A stretch of 64,000 nt of DNA. Source: Chitinophagaceae bacterium UBA1931 (GTDB lineage: Bacteria > Bacteroidota > Bacteroidia > Chitinophagales > Chitinophagaceae). Position 1 is the stretch's first letter. Every line of letters begins with the position of its first letter. Position numbers and translations under genes: made by a program. Location: NCBI GenBank assembly GCA_002337125.1, contig DDFJ01000004.1, positions 434,001-498,000 on the forward strand, in the 5' to 3' direction. Below, piece after piece: positions 33,715 to 41,853 of the stretch. The notes under the pieces were generated by a model. It searched no databases, had not been told where the DNA came from, and was given only the letters and a program-made list of their open reading frames with translations.

Positions 33715-35079
33715 TCAGCGTTTTAATATACGCCACTCTTTGGGATAATAATTGTTGATGCGGTTGCCGAGCATTTTCATCCAACCCAGCGGCAAACCTT
33801 TGTATGCAGCCAATGCCCAGCCTTTGTGCGGACTGCTGATCTGCAGTTCATTTTTACGCAGGTAATTCAATGCATCTTCAGTATTTAATTCTACCGAAAA
33901 AATTCCGGGTTGAAGTATGGTGGATAATGCCAGTGAATGTTCGGGTATTAAATCATCTTTTGCAATGGTACCAAGCTCAACAGCTGCATAGCGTACTTTG
34001 AGTTCCTGCATCAGGAACTGAATGGTTTCTGTCCATTGTTTGGGAACAGCAGCGATGTTTTGTCCCTGCAAAACAAATGAAAACTCAGCTTCATCTTTGA
34101 TCCATTTTGAAACAGCAGCAATCTCTTTTTTCGAAGGCAGTTGTGCCATTTTGATTTTCATCTTCACTTCGCCTGCATCTTCTTTTTTCCTGAATGCAGC
34201 AATAAAAAAACCTTCGCCCTTTACTTTATAAGGCCAGAAACGATAACCATAAGCCCCTGTTTTTCCTTGCACTTCTTCGATGTTCCAACTATCTTCAATT
34301 TTTAATTTTTCACTTTTGGCTTTTAACTGTTCTTCTATCCAGTCAAGAATATCTTCATCTTCTTCCTGCGAGTAGGAACAGGTGGAATAAATCAACACGC
34401 CATCTTCTTTCAAACAATCCCATGCATCAGCAAGAATGCGTTGCTGGCGCTGACAGCAAAGCTGCACATTATCTTCACTCCATTCCTTGATGGCTTCTGC
34501 ATCACGCCTGAACAAACCACTGCCACTGCAGGGTGCATCCACCACCAGCACATCAAACATGCTTTTGAGTTTGGAAAAATCTTTGGGATCATTGTTAGTA
34601 ACAACCGTGTTACTGCTTCCCCATTTGATGAGATTTTCTTTGAGAATGCTTACCCTCGATTGAATCACTTCATTGCTCACCAGTAAACTTTCTTTACTGA
34701 TCACTGATTGCAGCAAGGTTGATTTGCCGCCGGGAGCAGCACATAAATCAAGCACAAGCAATGGTTGTGACAGATCAATAGTCTGCCTCATAGCCTGTTC
34801 TAAAAACATACTGCTTGCTTCCTGCACATAATATGCACCTGCATGAAATAACGGATCGAGTGTGAAGGAAGGACGTTCGCTGAGATAAAAACCATTGGAA
34901 CACCAGGGAACAGTTGAAGAAGTCGGTAGCCGATAGTCGTTAGTAGTTAGTTGTGAATCATTATTCACCAATTCAGCTTTCAACGGATTGAAGCGGACAG
35001 AAGTAATTTGTTCATCACTTGCATGAACCTGTTCAAATAAAACTGAATCAAACCCTTTGATTTGTTTCAGAGAATTCAT
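33715..35079 (-). CDS. RNA m5C methyltransferase (NOL1/NOP2/Sun, RsmF-like) with repeat insert
   Basis: About 454 aa with start at the ATG at 35079 (MNSLKQIKGFDSV); a start at 35100 is possible. SAM-binding motif LVLDLCAAPGGKSTLL, the PC motif VDAPCSGSGLFRRD, and the catalytic cysteine in YSTCSYSQEEDEDIL are all present, followed by a C-terminal RNA-binding domain as in RsmF. The family methylates C5 of cytosine in rRNA or tRNA. Near residue 46-60 (counted from 35100) the sequence NNDSQLTTNDYRLPTSS is encoded by a 7-bp repeat array; it lies in the N-terminal region between FNPLKAEL and VPWCSNGFYL, a position normally occupied by a short loop. The gene overlaps the upstream hypothetical by about 32 bp. 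Confidence 0.93.
   Translation of the reverse strand: MNSLKQIKGFDSVLFEQVHASDEQITSVRFNPLKAELVNNDSQLTTNDYRLPTSSTVPWCSNGFYLSERPSFTLDPLFHAGAYYVQEASSMFLEQAMRQTIDLSQPLLVLDLCAAPGGKSTLLQSVISKESLLVSNEVIQSRVSILKENLIKWGSSNTVVTNNDPKDFSKLKSMFDVLVVDAPCSGSGLFRRDAEAIKEWSEDNVQLCCQRQQRILADAWDCLKEDGVLIYSTCSYSQEEDEDILDWIEEQLKAKSEKLKIEDSWNIEEVQGKTGAYGYRFWPYKVKGEGFFIAAFRKKEDAGEVKMKIKMAQLPSKKEIAAVSKWIKDEAEFSFVLQGQNIAAVPKQWTETIQFLMQELKVRYAAVELGTIAKDDLIPEHSLALSTILQPGIFSVELNTEDALNYLRKNELQISSPHKGWALAAYKGLPLGWMKMLGNRINNYYPKEWRILKR
34921..34969. repeat. 7-bp array inside the m5C methyltransferase gene
   Basis: Seven consecutive heptamers: AGTCGGT, AGCCGAT, AGTCGTT, AGTAGTT, AGTTGTG, AATCATT, ATTCACC. They are related to the fmt array (AGTCGT core) and in frame with the host gene. 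Confidence 0.85.
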
Positions 35080-35578
35080 TAAGGAAATCGGCAGGTTCAT
35101 GTTGTTTTAAAACTTCATTTTCTTTCTGCGAAGTAAATGCTTTTATTACTGCAGCAATAAAAAATATCTGAGAAGAAATAAAAAGAATCCAAAAAACAGC
35201 AATTCTATACTTCCAATAAGTCAAAGCAAAATCTGATATAATTCGAGAATTAAAAATGAAAAATGAAATAATATAATCTACAATTAACGGGAACAGAAAA
35301 CTTAAAATAAATAGCCAAATATGCAATTTCACAAGAATAGTCTTTAATTTCCTTCTGCTTGTTTTTTGGTAAACAATACTTTCCAATAGAGGTAATAAAA
35401 CAAAAAAAAGCGCAAAGACATTAGTTAAGCTCAACTTTACTTGTTGAAAACTAATATCAAAACGCCCATTATAATTTGAAATTTTAATTACAAAAAATAA
35501 CGCATAAAGTAAGAGTAAAGAGAAATATATTCTTAATGCCCAAACAGCAAATTTGTATGGTGATTTTCTTTTTGCCAA
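35048..35578 (-). CDS. Four-span membrane protein, unknown function, AT-rich
   Basis: A 176-aa protein with four predicted spans (IYFSLLLLYALFFVIKI; LTNVFALFFVLLPLLESIV; LHIWLFILSFLFPLIVDYIISF; IAVFWILFISSQIFFIAAVI) and basic cytosolic loops (KTSRRKLKTILVK). No family recognised. The coding DNA is clearly richer in A/T than the flanking pntB and methyltransferase genes and uses many AAA/ATT/TTA codons, which may reflect later acquisition or just its hydrophobic composition. It sits 15 bp after pntB and overlaps the methyltransferase start, so it is expressed with them. Confidence 0.72.
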   Translation of the reverse strand: MAKRKSPYKFAVWALRIYFSLLLLYALFFVIKISNYNGRFDISFQQVKLSLTNVFALFFVLLPLLESIVYQKTSRRKLKTILVKLHIWLFILSFLFPLIVDYIISFFIFNSRIISDFALTYWKYRIAVFWILFISSQIFFIAAVIKAFTSQKENEVLKQHEPADFLNEFSETNQRV

Positions 35579-35593
35579 GCTGAAAAGTTACAA

Positions 35594-37018
35594 TTACAAA
35601 TTCTTCACCTCGCCTATCAAATCCTGCAATACTTTTTTACTGTCGCCGAAGAGCATGGATGCTTTTGGACGGAAGAACAAATCATTGTCAATACCGGCAT
35701 AACCGGGCTTCATACTACGCTTGTTGATGATCACTGTTTTTGCCAGTTCCACATCAAGAATCGGCATACCATATATGGGCGATGAAGGATCTGTTTTTGC
35801 AGCTGGGTTCACCACGTCATTTGCACCAAGAATGAGCACCACATCGGTTGTTGCAAATTCTTCATTGGCCTGTTCCATTTCTTCCAGCTTATCATAACTC
35901 ACATCAGCTTCTGCAAGTAATACGTTCATATGACCGGGCATACGTCCTGCAACCGGGTGGATAGCATATTTTACTTCCACTCCTTTTTCAGTCAGTAATT
36001 TTTCCAGTTCATGACAGGTATGCTGCGCCTGAGCAACAGCCAAACCATAACCGGGAACAATCATTACTTTATTGGCATAACTCATTACAACAGCCGCATC
36101 GCTCAATGTAATTTCTTTGTAACTGCCCTGTGCTTTTCCTGCACCACCGCCTGCAGTTGCACCTCCGCCAAATGAACCAATCAACACATTGGTTAATGAA
36201 CGGTTCATGGCACGGCACATTAAGATTGTAAGCAATGTACCTGCTGCACCAACCAGAATACCACCGGTAAGCATGGCTTTGTTATCATATAAAAATCCAC
36301 CGCAGGCAGCTGCCACACCGGTGAAGGAGTTGAGCAAAGAAATCACCACCGGCATATCTGCACCACCAATGGGCAATACAAAGAATACACCATAGATAAG
36401 CGATAAAGCAAGAATCACATAAAAGTAAATGGGTGTTTCAACCGGGCGTGCAATGATGATGAATGCTGCAAGCGCCACGCTGATACCGATAAATAAAAGG
36501 TTAACGATATGCTGACCTTTAAATGCATGATCTTTTATTCTTCCATCGAGTTTACCCCAGGCAATCATACTTCCTGCAAAAGAAACCGAACCAATAATCA
36601 ATCCTGCAAAAATGATGAGGAGATTCACTCCTTCCAATGAAGCAAAATATTCAGCAGTACCATCGCTGTTATGTGTAAGATGATTGAATTCAATAATGGA
36701 GATCAACGCAGCACAGGCACCACCCATTCCGTTAAACAGGCTCACCATTTGCGGCATGGCTGTCATCTTCACTTTTTTGGCAGCCAGTGTTCCCACAACA
36801 CTACCTATGAGCAAACCTGCAAAAATCCACACATAGTTATGAAGTCCGTGTCCTTCGTCTTCATACAAAAAGATGGTTGCTAAAATAGCAATGGTCATTC
36901 CTCCTGCTGCAATCTGGTTTCCTCTTCTTGCAGTAGCAGGGTTCGACAGCATTTTCAACCCAAGAATATATGTTACAGAAGCAACAAGATATGATACGGT
37001 CAGTAAGCTAATTCCCAT
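35594..37018 (-). CDS. pntB: NAD(P) transhydrogenase beta subunit
   Basis: A 474-aa integral membrane subunit: N-terminal domain II with about nine spans and C-terminal NADP(H)-binding domain III. Recognisable motifs: GNQIAAGGMTIAILATIF, GSFGGGATAGGG, MIVPGYGLAVAQAQH, AIHPVAGRMPGHMNVLLAEA, VLILGANDVVNPAA and the MKPGYAGIDNDLFF loop that holds NADP. It couples proton import to hydride transfer from NADH to NADP+. Part of a three-gene split enzyme with the two alpha parts upstream. Confidence 0.96.
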   Translation of the reverse strand: MGISLLTVSYLVASVTYILGLKMLSNPATARRGNQIAAGGMTIAILATIFLYEDEGHGLHNYVWIFAGLLIGSVVGTLAAKKVKMTAMPQMVSLFNGMGGACAALISIIEFNHLTHNSDGTAEYFASLEGVNLLIIFAGLIIGSVSFAGSMIAWGKLDGRIKDHAFKGQHIVNLLFIGISVALAAFIIIARPVETPIYFYVILALSLIYGVFFVLPIGGADMPVVISLLNSFTGVAAACGGFLYDNKAMLTGGILVGAAGTLLTILMCRAMNRSLTNVLIGSFGGGATAGGGAGKAQGSYKEITLSDAAVVMSYANKVMIVPGYGLAVAQAQHTCHELEKLLTEKGVEVKYAIHPVAGRMPGHMNVLLAEADVSYDKLEEMEQANEEFATTDVVLILGANDVVNPAAKTDPSSPIYGMPILDVELAKTVIINKRSMKPGYAGIDNDLFFRPKASMLFGDSKKVLQDLIGEVKNL

Positions 37019-37060
37019 AAAAAATTTATTTCTGGTAAATGTTTTGATTTCAGCAAACGG

Positions 37061-37369
37061 TTATTTCTTTTTCTTGAACATTTCAAGCATCCTGTCAGTA
37101 ACCACAAATCCGCCCACTACATTCAATGTTCCGAGAATGACTGCGAGAAAGCCGAGAATAATGGCGAGATAATTATCTGCCTCTGCTTTTCCCATTACAA
37201 TAATGGCCCCGATGATCACCACACCGTGAATGGCATTTGCACCACTCATTAATGGTGTATGCAATACGCTGGGCACCCGGCCAATAACTTCAATACCAAG
37301 GAAGACCATGAGCACAACAATGTAAATCATTTGCTGATGTTCCGAAATCCAGTTTAATACCTGATCCAT
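37061..37369 (-). CDS. pntA2: NAD(P) transhydrogenase alpha-2 (membrane) subunit
   Basis: A 102-aa protein with three to four spans (MIYIVVLMVFLGIEVIGRV, LHTPLMSGANAIHGVVIIGAI, LAIILGFLAVILGTLNVVGGFV). It matches the membrane part of PntA, which is a separate polypeptide in split transhydrogenases such as those of Rhodospirillum. The motif VLHTPLMSGANAIHG is family-typical. 42 bp before pntB and 15 bp after the alpha-1 gene. Confidence 0.94.
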   Translation of the reverse strand: MDQVLNWISEHQQMIYIVVLMVFLGIEVIGRVPSVLHTPLMSGANAIHGVVIIGAIIVMGKAEADNYLAIILGFLAVILGTLNVVGGFVVTDRMLEMFKKKK

Positions 37370-37384
37370 GTGTATGATAATTGA

Positions 37385-38506
37385 TTAGTTGAATAATGAA
37401 GCAACACGTTCGTGAATAATTTTTCCATCATGCGTGATGCAGCTTCCTTTTACAAGATCATCTTCCCAGTTAAGGTTTAATGCAGCCTCTTTTGTTGTGA
37501 TGAGTTGTAAAAAGTTGAGAATATTTTTTCCGTACACTTTACTTGCATCCGAAGGCATGGTTGACTGCAGCGATGAATTACCAATGATACTTACACCATT
37601 AAACCGAACAGTTTCATTGTTTTTGGTGAAAGGAGTATTACCGCCTGTTGCAGCAGCAATATCAATAATCACAGATCCATCACGCATTGCCTTGATCATT
37701 TCTTCAGTAATAAGAATGGGCGCTTTACGTCCGGGAATCTGTGCTGTTGTAATAACGATATCTGCTTTGGCAATACTGTCAGCAATTCGCTGCTGTTGCT
37801 TTTGCTTGTATTCTTCTGTTTGTTCAACAGCATAGCCACCGGCTTTGCTTGCATCGGCTGCACCTTCCACTTCAATGAATTTTGCACCAAGACTCATCAC
37901 TTCTTCCTTCACTGCCGGTCTTGTATCAAACACTTCCACCACAGCACCCAAACGTTTTGCAGTTGCAATTGCCTGCAATCCTGCCACACCTGCACCAAGT
38001 ATCAGCACTTTTGCCGGTTTAATACTTCCTGCAGCTGTCATAAACATGGGAAAGTAACGGGAATAAGCAGTTGCAGCAGTAAGCACAGCTTTATAACCTG
38101 CAATATTTGCCTGCGAACTTAACACGTCCATTGCCTGTGCCCTTGTGGTACGGGGAAGCATATCGAGGGAAAAAGATGTAATGCCTTTTGCCGACCAGCT
38201 TTTCATTTCTTCGGCATTGAACAGTGGCTGAAACACCCCGATCAATACTTTTGATTTTAACTGATCTGCTTCAGCAGCTGATGGCTGGTGGATAGACAAT
38301 ACAACTTCTGCCGACTGAATAATTTCATTGCGGCTTTTGATTTGTGCACCGGCGGATTCGTACTCTTCATTTTTACAAAAAGCCTGGTCGCCTGCACCTG
38401 TTTCAACATAAACAGTGATGCCTTTCTTTACCAATGCTGCGGCTGCTTCTGCCAGGAGAGAAACTCTTGTTTCATGGGCAGGTTCTTTTAAAACACCAAT
38501 AATCAT
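37385..38506 (-). CDS. pntA: NAD(P) transhydrogenase alpha-1 (NAD-binding) subunit
   Basis: About 373 aa with start at MIIGVLKEPAHETRVSLL (38506); an upstream in-frame start at 38566 would add 20 residues not expected for the family. It is the soluble domain I with Rossmann fingerprint VLILGAGVAGLQAIATAKRLGA, the RTTRAQAMDVLSSQANIAGYKAV loop, and SVIIDIAAATGGN. It binds NADH at the cytosolic face and passes hydride to domain III of PntB. First gene of the pnt operon, which continues through the hypothetical membrane protein to the RNA methyltransferase. Confidence 0.95.
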   Translation of the reverse strand: MIIGVLKEPAHETRVSLLAEAAAALVKKGITVYVETGAGDQAFCKNEEYESAGAQIKSRNEIIQSAEVVLSIHQPSAAEADQLKSKVLIGVFQPLFNAEEMKSWSAKGITSFSLDMLPRTTRAQAMDVLSSQANIAGYKAVLTAATAYSRYFPMFMTAAGSIKPAKVLILGAGVAGLQAIATAKRLGAVVEVFDTRPAVKEEVMSLGAKFIEVEGAADASKAGGYAVEQTEEYKQKQQQRIADSIAKADIVITTAQIPGRKAPILITEEMIKAMRDGSVIIDIAAATGGNTPFTKNNETVRFNGVSIIGNSSLQSTMPSDASKVYGKNILNFLQLITTKEAALNLNWEDDLVKGSCITHDGKIIHERVASLFN

Positions 38507-38611
38507 AAATAGTGAATTTTTTTGGCGGGGTGAAGGTATTGATTTTTTGACGAGCGGCACAACCACTCAAATTGATTATCATCAGCACTCAACCCCATTT
38601 TCATCATCAGC

Positions 38612-39412
38612 TCAGTACCTTATCACAAAATGTTCTTTTTCCTTCTGTTGTTTTCGTAAAAAAACAAGCCCGATAAAGAACAGGTCAATAGTGAGCGTAA
38701 CAGATGAATGCTGTTTGATTTCTTCCCATGCTTCTTCCATTTCCCTGCTCCAGTGAATATCATCAAATACAAAAACAGTTGATTCATCTGATTTCTCCAG
38801 TATCTGCTGAAAATAATTTAATGTTGGTTGTTTACGGTGATTGCCATCAATGAATACAAAACTGAAAACTGACGATTCACGATTCACGACTGACGGTAAT
38901 GTTTCATCAAAATTTCCAATCACGCATTCAATATTGTTTAATTGCAGCTCTTTGAAATTTGCTTCAGCAATTGATGCAATTGAAGCAGCGCCTTCCATGG
39001 TTGTTACTGCGGCATGCTTATTTGCTGAAGCAAGGTAAGCAGTTGTTACCCCCAGCGAAGTGCCGAGTTCAAGTATTTGTTTTGATTGAAAATAGTTTAC
39101 CAGCCTGAATAACAGTTTTGCATATTTTGGTTTCTTCAGCGATGAAGATGCAATTTGCTGAACAGTTCTTTGTTTGGTTAAACCCGTTGTTGAGCCAGCT
39201 CCAAAATCTTCAACTGTAAGAACAGCTTGATCCTTCAGTAATTTTTTCCTAATGGCTTCAATTGAATTGTATGCAGGATAATTTGTTTTATCATTCAGCA
39301 CTTTTACAACAAGATCAAACACAAAAGGCGAATGAATTCCATGTCCCTTTCCATTGGAAGCTGTAAAAAAATAACGGAGATATTTTAAACCAAGTCTGAA
39401 GGGAGAATACAT
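38612..39412 (-). CDS. SAM-dependent (O-)methyltransferase-like protein
   Basis: A 266-aa class I methyltransferase-like protein. N-terminal segment YFFTASNGKGHGIHSPFVFDLV is typical of a Bacteroidota group; SAM motif I is ILELGTSLGVTTAYLA, then the acidic VTTMEGAAS, and motif IV SFVFIDGNHRKQPTLNYF. Just before motif IV, residues about 173-184 (VVNRESSV) are encoded by a 7-bp repeat array. Substrate unknown. A second repeat array lies immediately upstream of the start codon. Confidence 0.85.
   Translation of the reverse strand: MYSPFRLGLKYLRYFFTASNGKGHGIHSPFVFDLVVKVLNDKTNYPAYNSIEAIRKKLLKDQAVLTVEDFGAGSTTGLTKQRTVQQIASSSLKKPKYAKLLFRLVNYFQSKQILELGTSLGVTTAYLASANKHAAVTTMEGAASIASIAEANFKELQLNNIECVIGNFDETLPSVVNRESSVFSFVFIDGNHRKQPTLNYFQQILEKSDESTVFVFDDIHWSREMEEAWEEIKQHSSVTLTIDLFFIGLVFLRKQQKEKEHFVIRY
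38861..38895. repeat. 7-bp array inside the methyltransferase-like gene
   Basis: Five heptamers ACTGAAA, ACTGACG, ATTCACG, ATTCACG, ACTGACG, related to the right arm in fmt. In frame with the host gene. Confidence 0.85.
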
Positions 39413-39414
39413 GC

Positions 39415-39449
39415 AAAAATCAAAAGTGAAAAGTAAAAAATAAAATACG
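39415..39449. repeat. 7-bp A-rich array upstream of the methyltransferase-like gene
   Basis: Five heptamers AAAAATC, AAAAGTG, AAAAGTA, AAAAATA, AAATACG, starting 2 bp upstream of the ATG at 39412, in the gap between this gene and folA. Confidence 0.65.
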
Positions 39450-39473
39450 ATGTAGTTGAGAAGCTTTAGATTT

Positions 39474-40046
39474 TTAACTTTTACCGTTCTCTATCCTGTC
39501 CCACTGCTGAATAGAGAAAGAATAGGCGTGCTTTTCATCCACTTCAAAATCATTGTTTCTTACCAGCTTCCATTCTTCCACATTAAACTCTGGAAAGAAA
39601 ACATCAGCTTCAAAATTTGCATGAACTCTTGTAATATAAATCCTGTTGGCAATGGACATTGCCTGCTGGTAAATCTGTGCGCCGCCAGCAATAAAGATTT
39701 CTGTTGTCTGTAATTTCTTTGCCTGTTCTACAGCATCTTCAAGCGATGATGCAAACCAGACATTATCATATTCCGATTGCTGATCGGGCTGACGTGTAAT
39801 GATGATATTTGTTCGTCCTTGTAAAGGCTTCCCTCCAACAGATTCAAATGTTCTTCTGCCCATGATTACCGGAAGTGCCCACGTGGTGTTTTTGAAAAAC
39901 TTTAAATCGGCCGGCAAATGCCAGAGCAACTGATTATTTCTGCCAATGGCATTGTTAGATGAAGCGGCGACGATGAGAGAAATAATACCCCCAACCCCTG
40001 AAGGGGAGTTTTGCAAATCTCTGTTACTTTGATCAGCAATAGTCAT
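39474..40046 (-). CDS. folA: Dihydrofolate reductase with repeat-encoded N-terminal extension
   Basis: A 190-aa DHFR that reduces dihydrofolate to tetrahydrofolate with NADPH. Family motifs: SLIVAASSNNAIGRNNQLLWHLPADLKFF, VIMGRRTFESVG, GRTNIIITRQ, IFIAGGAQIYQQAM. The usual DHFR start corresponds to about residue 22 (ISLIVAA); there is no ATG there. The only upstream in-frame ATG (40046) adds 21 residues, MTIADQSNRDLQNSPSGVGG, of which QNSPSGVGG is encoded by the CCCC/GGGG repeat at 39986-40012. So the repeat seems to have become the N-terminus. Pairs with thyA 52 bp upstream in a folate/thymidylate operon. Confidence 0.94.
   Translation of the reverse strand: MTIADQSNRDLQNSPSGVGGIISLIVAASSNNAIGRNNQLLWHLPADLKFFKNTTWALPVIMGRRTFESVGGKPLQGRTNIIITRQPDQQSEYDNVWFASSLEDAVEQAKKLQTTEIFIAGGAQIYQQAMSIANRIYITRVHANFEADVFFPEFNVEEWKLVRNNDFEVDEKHAYSFSIQQWDRIENGKS
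39986..40012 (-). repeat. GGGG/CCCC intergenic-type repeat, copy in folA
   Basis: Plus-strand ACCCCCAACCCCTGAAGGGG then AGTTTTG. The same family, in inverted orientation, is at 40064-40096. Such CCCCTAACCCC...GGGG words are, as I recall, common between genes in Bacteroidota. Confidence 0.8.
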
Positions 40047-40063
40047 AGTATAAAGTTAGGTTG

Positions 40064-40096
40064 TTTTCCTGTTCCCCTTTAGGGGTTAGGGGTTCA
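40064..40096 (+). repeat. GGGG/CCCC intergenic-type repeat, copy between thyA and folA
   Basis: CCCCTTTAGGGGTTAGGGG then TTC, with a TTTTCCTGTT lead-in. Its complement AACCCCTAACCCCTAAAGGGG-like sequence aligns with the folA copy, so the two form an inverted pair 51 bp apart. Confidence 0.8.
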
Positions 40097-40098
40097 TA

Positions 40099-40893
40099 TT
40101 ACACCGCAACCGGTGCTTTAATTGCAGGATGACATTCATAATTCTCCAGTGTAAAATCTTCAAACGTAAATCCAAAAATATCTTTCACTGCAGGATTAAT
40201 TTTCATAACTGGCAACGGAAAAGGTGTTCTGCTCAATTGCAGATTTACCTGCTCCATGTGATTGCTGTAAATATGCACATCACCAAAGGTATGTACAAAG
40301 TCGCCCAGCTTCAGATCACAAACCTGTGCAATCATCATTGTGAGCAAAGCATATGATGCAATGTTAAATGGCACACCTAAAAACACATCCGCACTGCGTT
40401 GATATAACTGGCAACTCAGTTTTCCATCAGCCACATAAAACTGGAAAATGGTATGACAGGGCATCAACGCCATCTTGGGTAAATCAGCAACATTCCATGC
40501 ACTGATGATGAGCCTTCTGCTGTCGGGATTTTTTTTGATCTGCTCAATCAAATCTTTCACCTGGTCAACCACTACTCCATTTGCACCTTCCCAGCTTCTC
40601 CATTGCTTGCCATATACCGGACCAAGTTCACCATTGGCATCAGCCCATTCGTCCCAGATGCTTACTTTATTTTCTTTGAGATAAGCAATATTGGTTTCTC
40701 CTTTCAGGAACCAGAGCAGTTCGTGAATGATACTTCTTAAATGCACTTTCTTGGTTGTTACCAACGGAAATCCCTGATTCAGATCAAAACGCATCTGGTA
40801 ACCAAAAACACTTTTTGTACCTGTACCGGTTCGATCGGTTTTTACAGTACCATTATCCAAAATATGCTGCAGTAAAGTAAGGTATTGTTGCAT
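40099..40893 (-). CDS. thyA: Thymidylate synthase
   Basis: A 264-aa ThyA, the normal length, converting dUMP to dTMP with methylene-tetrahydrofolate as methyl and hydride donor. Motifs: DRTGTGTKSVFGYQMRFDL, catalytic Cys in MALMPCHTIFQFYV, QLYQRSADVFLGVPFNIASYALL and C-terminal APVAV-type end. Its product dihydrofolate is recycled by the adjacent FolA, explaining the pairing. Confidence 0.98.
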   Translation of the reverse strand: MQQYLTLLQHILDNGTVKTDRTGTGTKSVFGYQMRFDLNQGFPLVTTKKVHLRSIIHELLWFLKGETNIAYLKENKVSIWDEWADANGELGPVYGKQWRSWEGANGVVVDQVKDLIEQIKKNPDSRRLIISAWNVADLPKMALMPCHTIFQFYVADGKLSCQLYQRSADVFLGVPFNIASYALLTMMIAQVCDLKLGDFVHTFGDVHIYSNHMEQVNLQLSRTPFPLPVMKINPAVKDIFGFTFEDFTLENYECHPAIKAPVAV

Positions 40894-40966
40894 GGGTGCA
40901 AGGTAAAGAAAAGCTATTAGCTCCTAACTATCAAAGCCCGACTGTGGGGAAAGTGTGGATTGAACA

Positions 40967-41836
40967 TTAAAGACAGAATGAAAGTCCCGCAGAAAAATTC
41001 AAATTGCTGATAGGTTGCTTAACGGTTCCTGTTGTTTCTGAAGCCCATGATTGTAATGAGCCTAATGAGTAGGGACTACCTTTGCTTCCTACGAGAGTTG
41101 TCTTTACATTTTTGAAAATGAAATTGCCTGAGCCAAGAAGATGAATACCAAACTGAAATTGAATTTTTTTATGAAACTTATATTGTAAGCCTGCATCTGC
41201 TGAATAAACAAATCCGAAACCGCCCTTTGAAGTCTGATTTATTCTGGCACTAACTGTATCGTTTTTAAAGGCAGCGTTTAAGCTTGGTGAAATTAAATAT
41301 CCAACCCCTGCCTCAACCGATGTTTCAAAAAACAGCTTCTGTACTTTATCCATATTGATCTTTATCACCGGACCTCCCGTAACGGCGAAAAGCTTCCATG
41401 AACAACGCTTAAAACTCCACGATCTGTTCAAAGAGCCTGTACTATTATCTGTATTTACAGCTCTGTTAAAAAAATTGTTTTGGCTTACTGTATAAGGCTG
41501 TGGAAAAACCGGAGCAGAGTAGTTAGCATTAAATGATGGATTCAAATGTTCGTATTGTCGAACCAGCTCACTTCTATTTATAAAATTTATCTGGGTTAAA
41601 AAACTTCCTTTCAAAGCAACTGTTCCCCAAATAAAACTTTTATACTCAATCTCTGTAAATTCTCCAGCCGATGCAAAACCTGCATTTTTCCGGCTTAACT
41701 CGTTTGCACCAAAGCTTCCAATTGGAATGGCTACACCTTCATTGAAGGAAAGTTCCTGTTTTGCTTTTTTTGTTTGAGAATAAATATTTAAAAAAGACAG
41801 TATGGAAATAATCAGAAGTGTAATTCGCAGTTTCAT
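40967..41836 (-). CDS. Predicted outer-membrane beta-barrel protein, unknown
   Basis: About 289 aa from the ATG at 41836, with signal peptide MKLRITLLIISILSFLNIYSQ. A TTG at 41857 overlapping the proline dehydrogenase stop is an alternative start but precedes the signal peptide. The mature chain alternates short aromatic strands (FIWGTVALKGSFLTQINF, IQFQFGIHLLGSGNFIF) and ends NLNFSAGLSFCL, a beta-barrel-like terminal strand except for a Cys-Leu ending. No specific family recognised. Confidence 0.72.
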   Translation of the reverse strand: MKLRITLLIISILSFLNIYSQTKKAKQELSFNEGVAIPIGSFGANELSRKNAGFASAGEFTEIEYKSFIWGTVALKGSFLTQINFINRSELVRQYEHLNPSFNANYSAPVFPQPYTVSQNNFFNRAVNTDNSTGSLNRSWSFKRCSWKLFAVTGGPVIKINMDKVQKLFFETSVEAGVGYLISPSLNAAFKNDTVSARINQTSKGGFGFVYSADAGLQYKFHKKIQFQFGIHLLGSGNFIFKNVKTTLVGSKGSPYSLGSLQSWASETTGTVKQPISNLNFSAGLSFCL

Positions 41837-41853
41837 TTTATTCTTTTGAAGAC

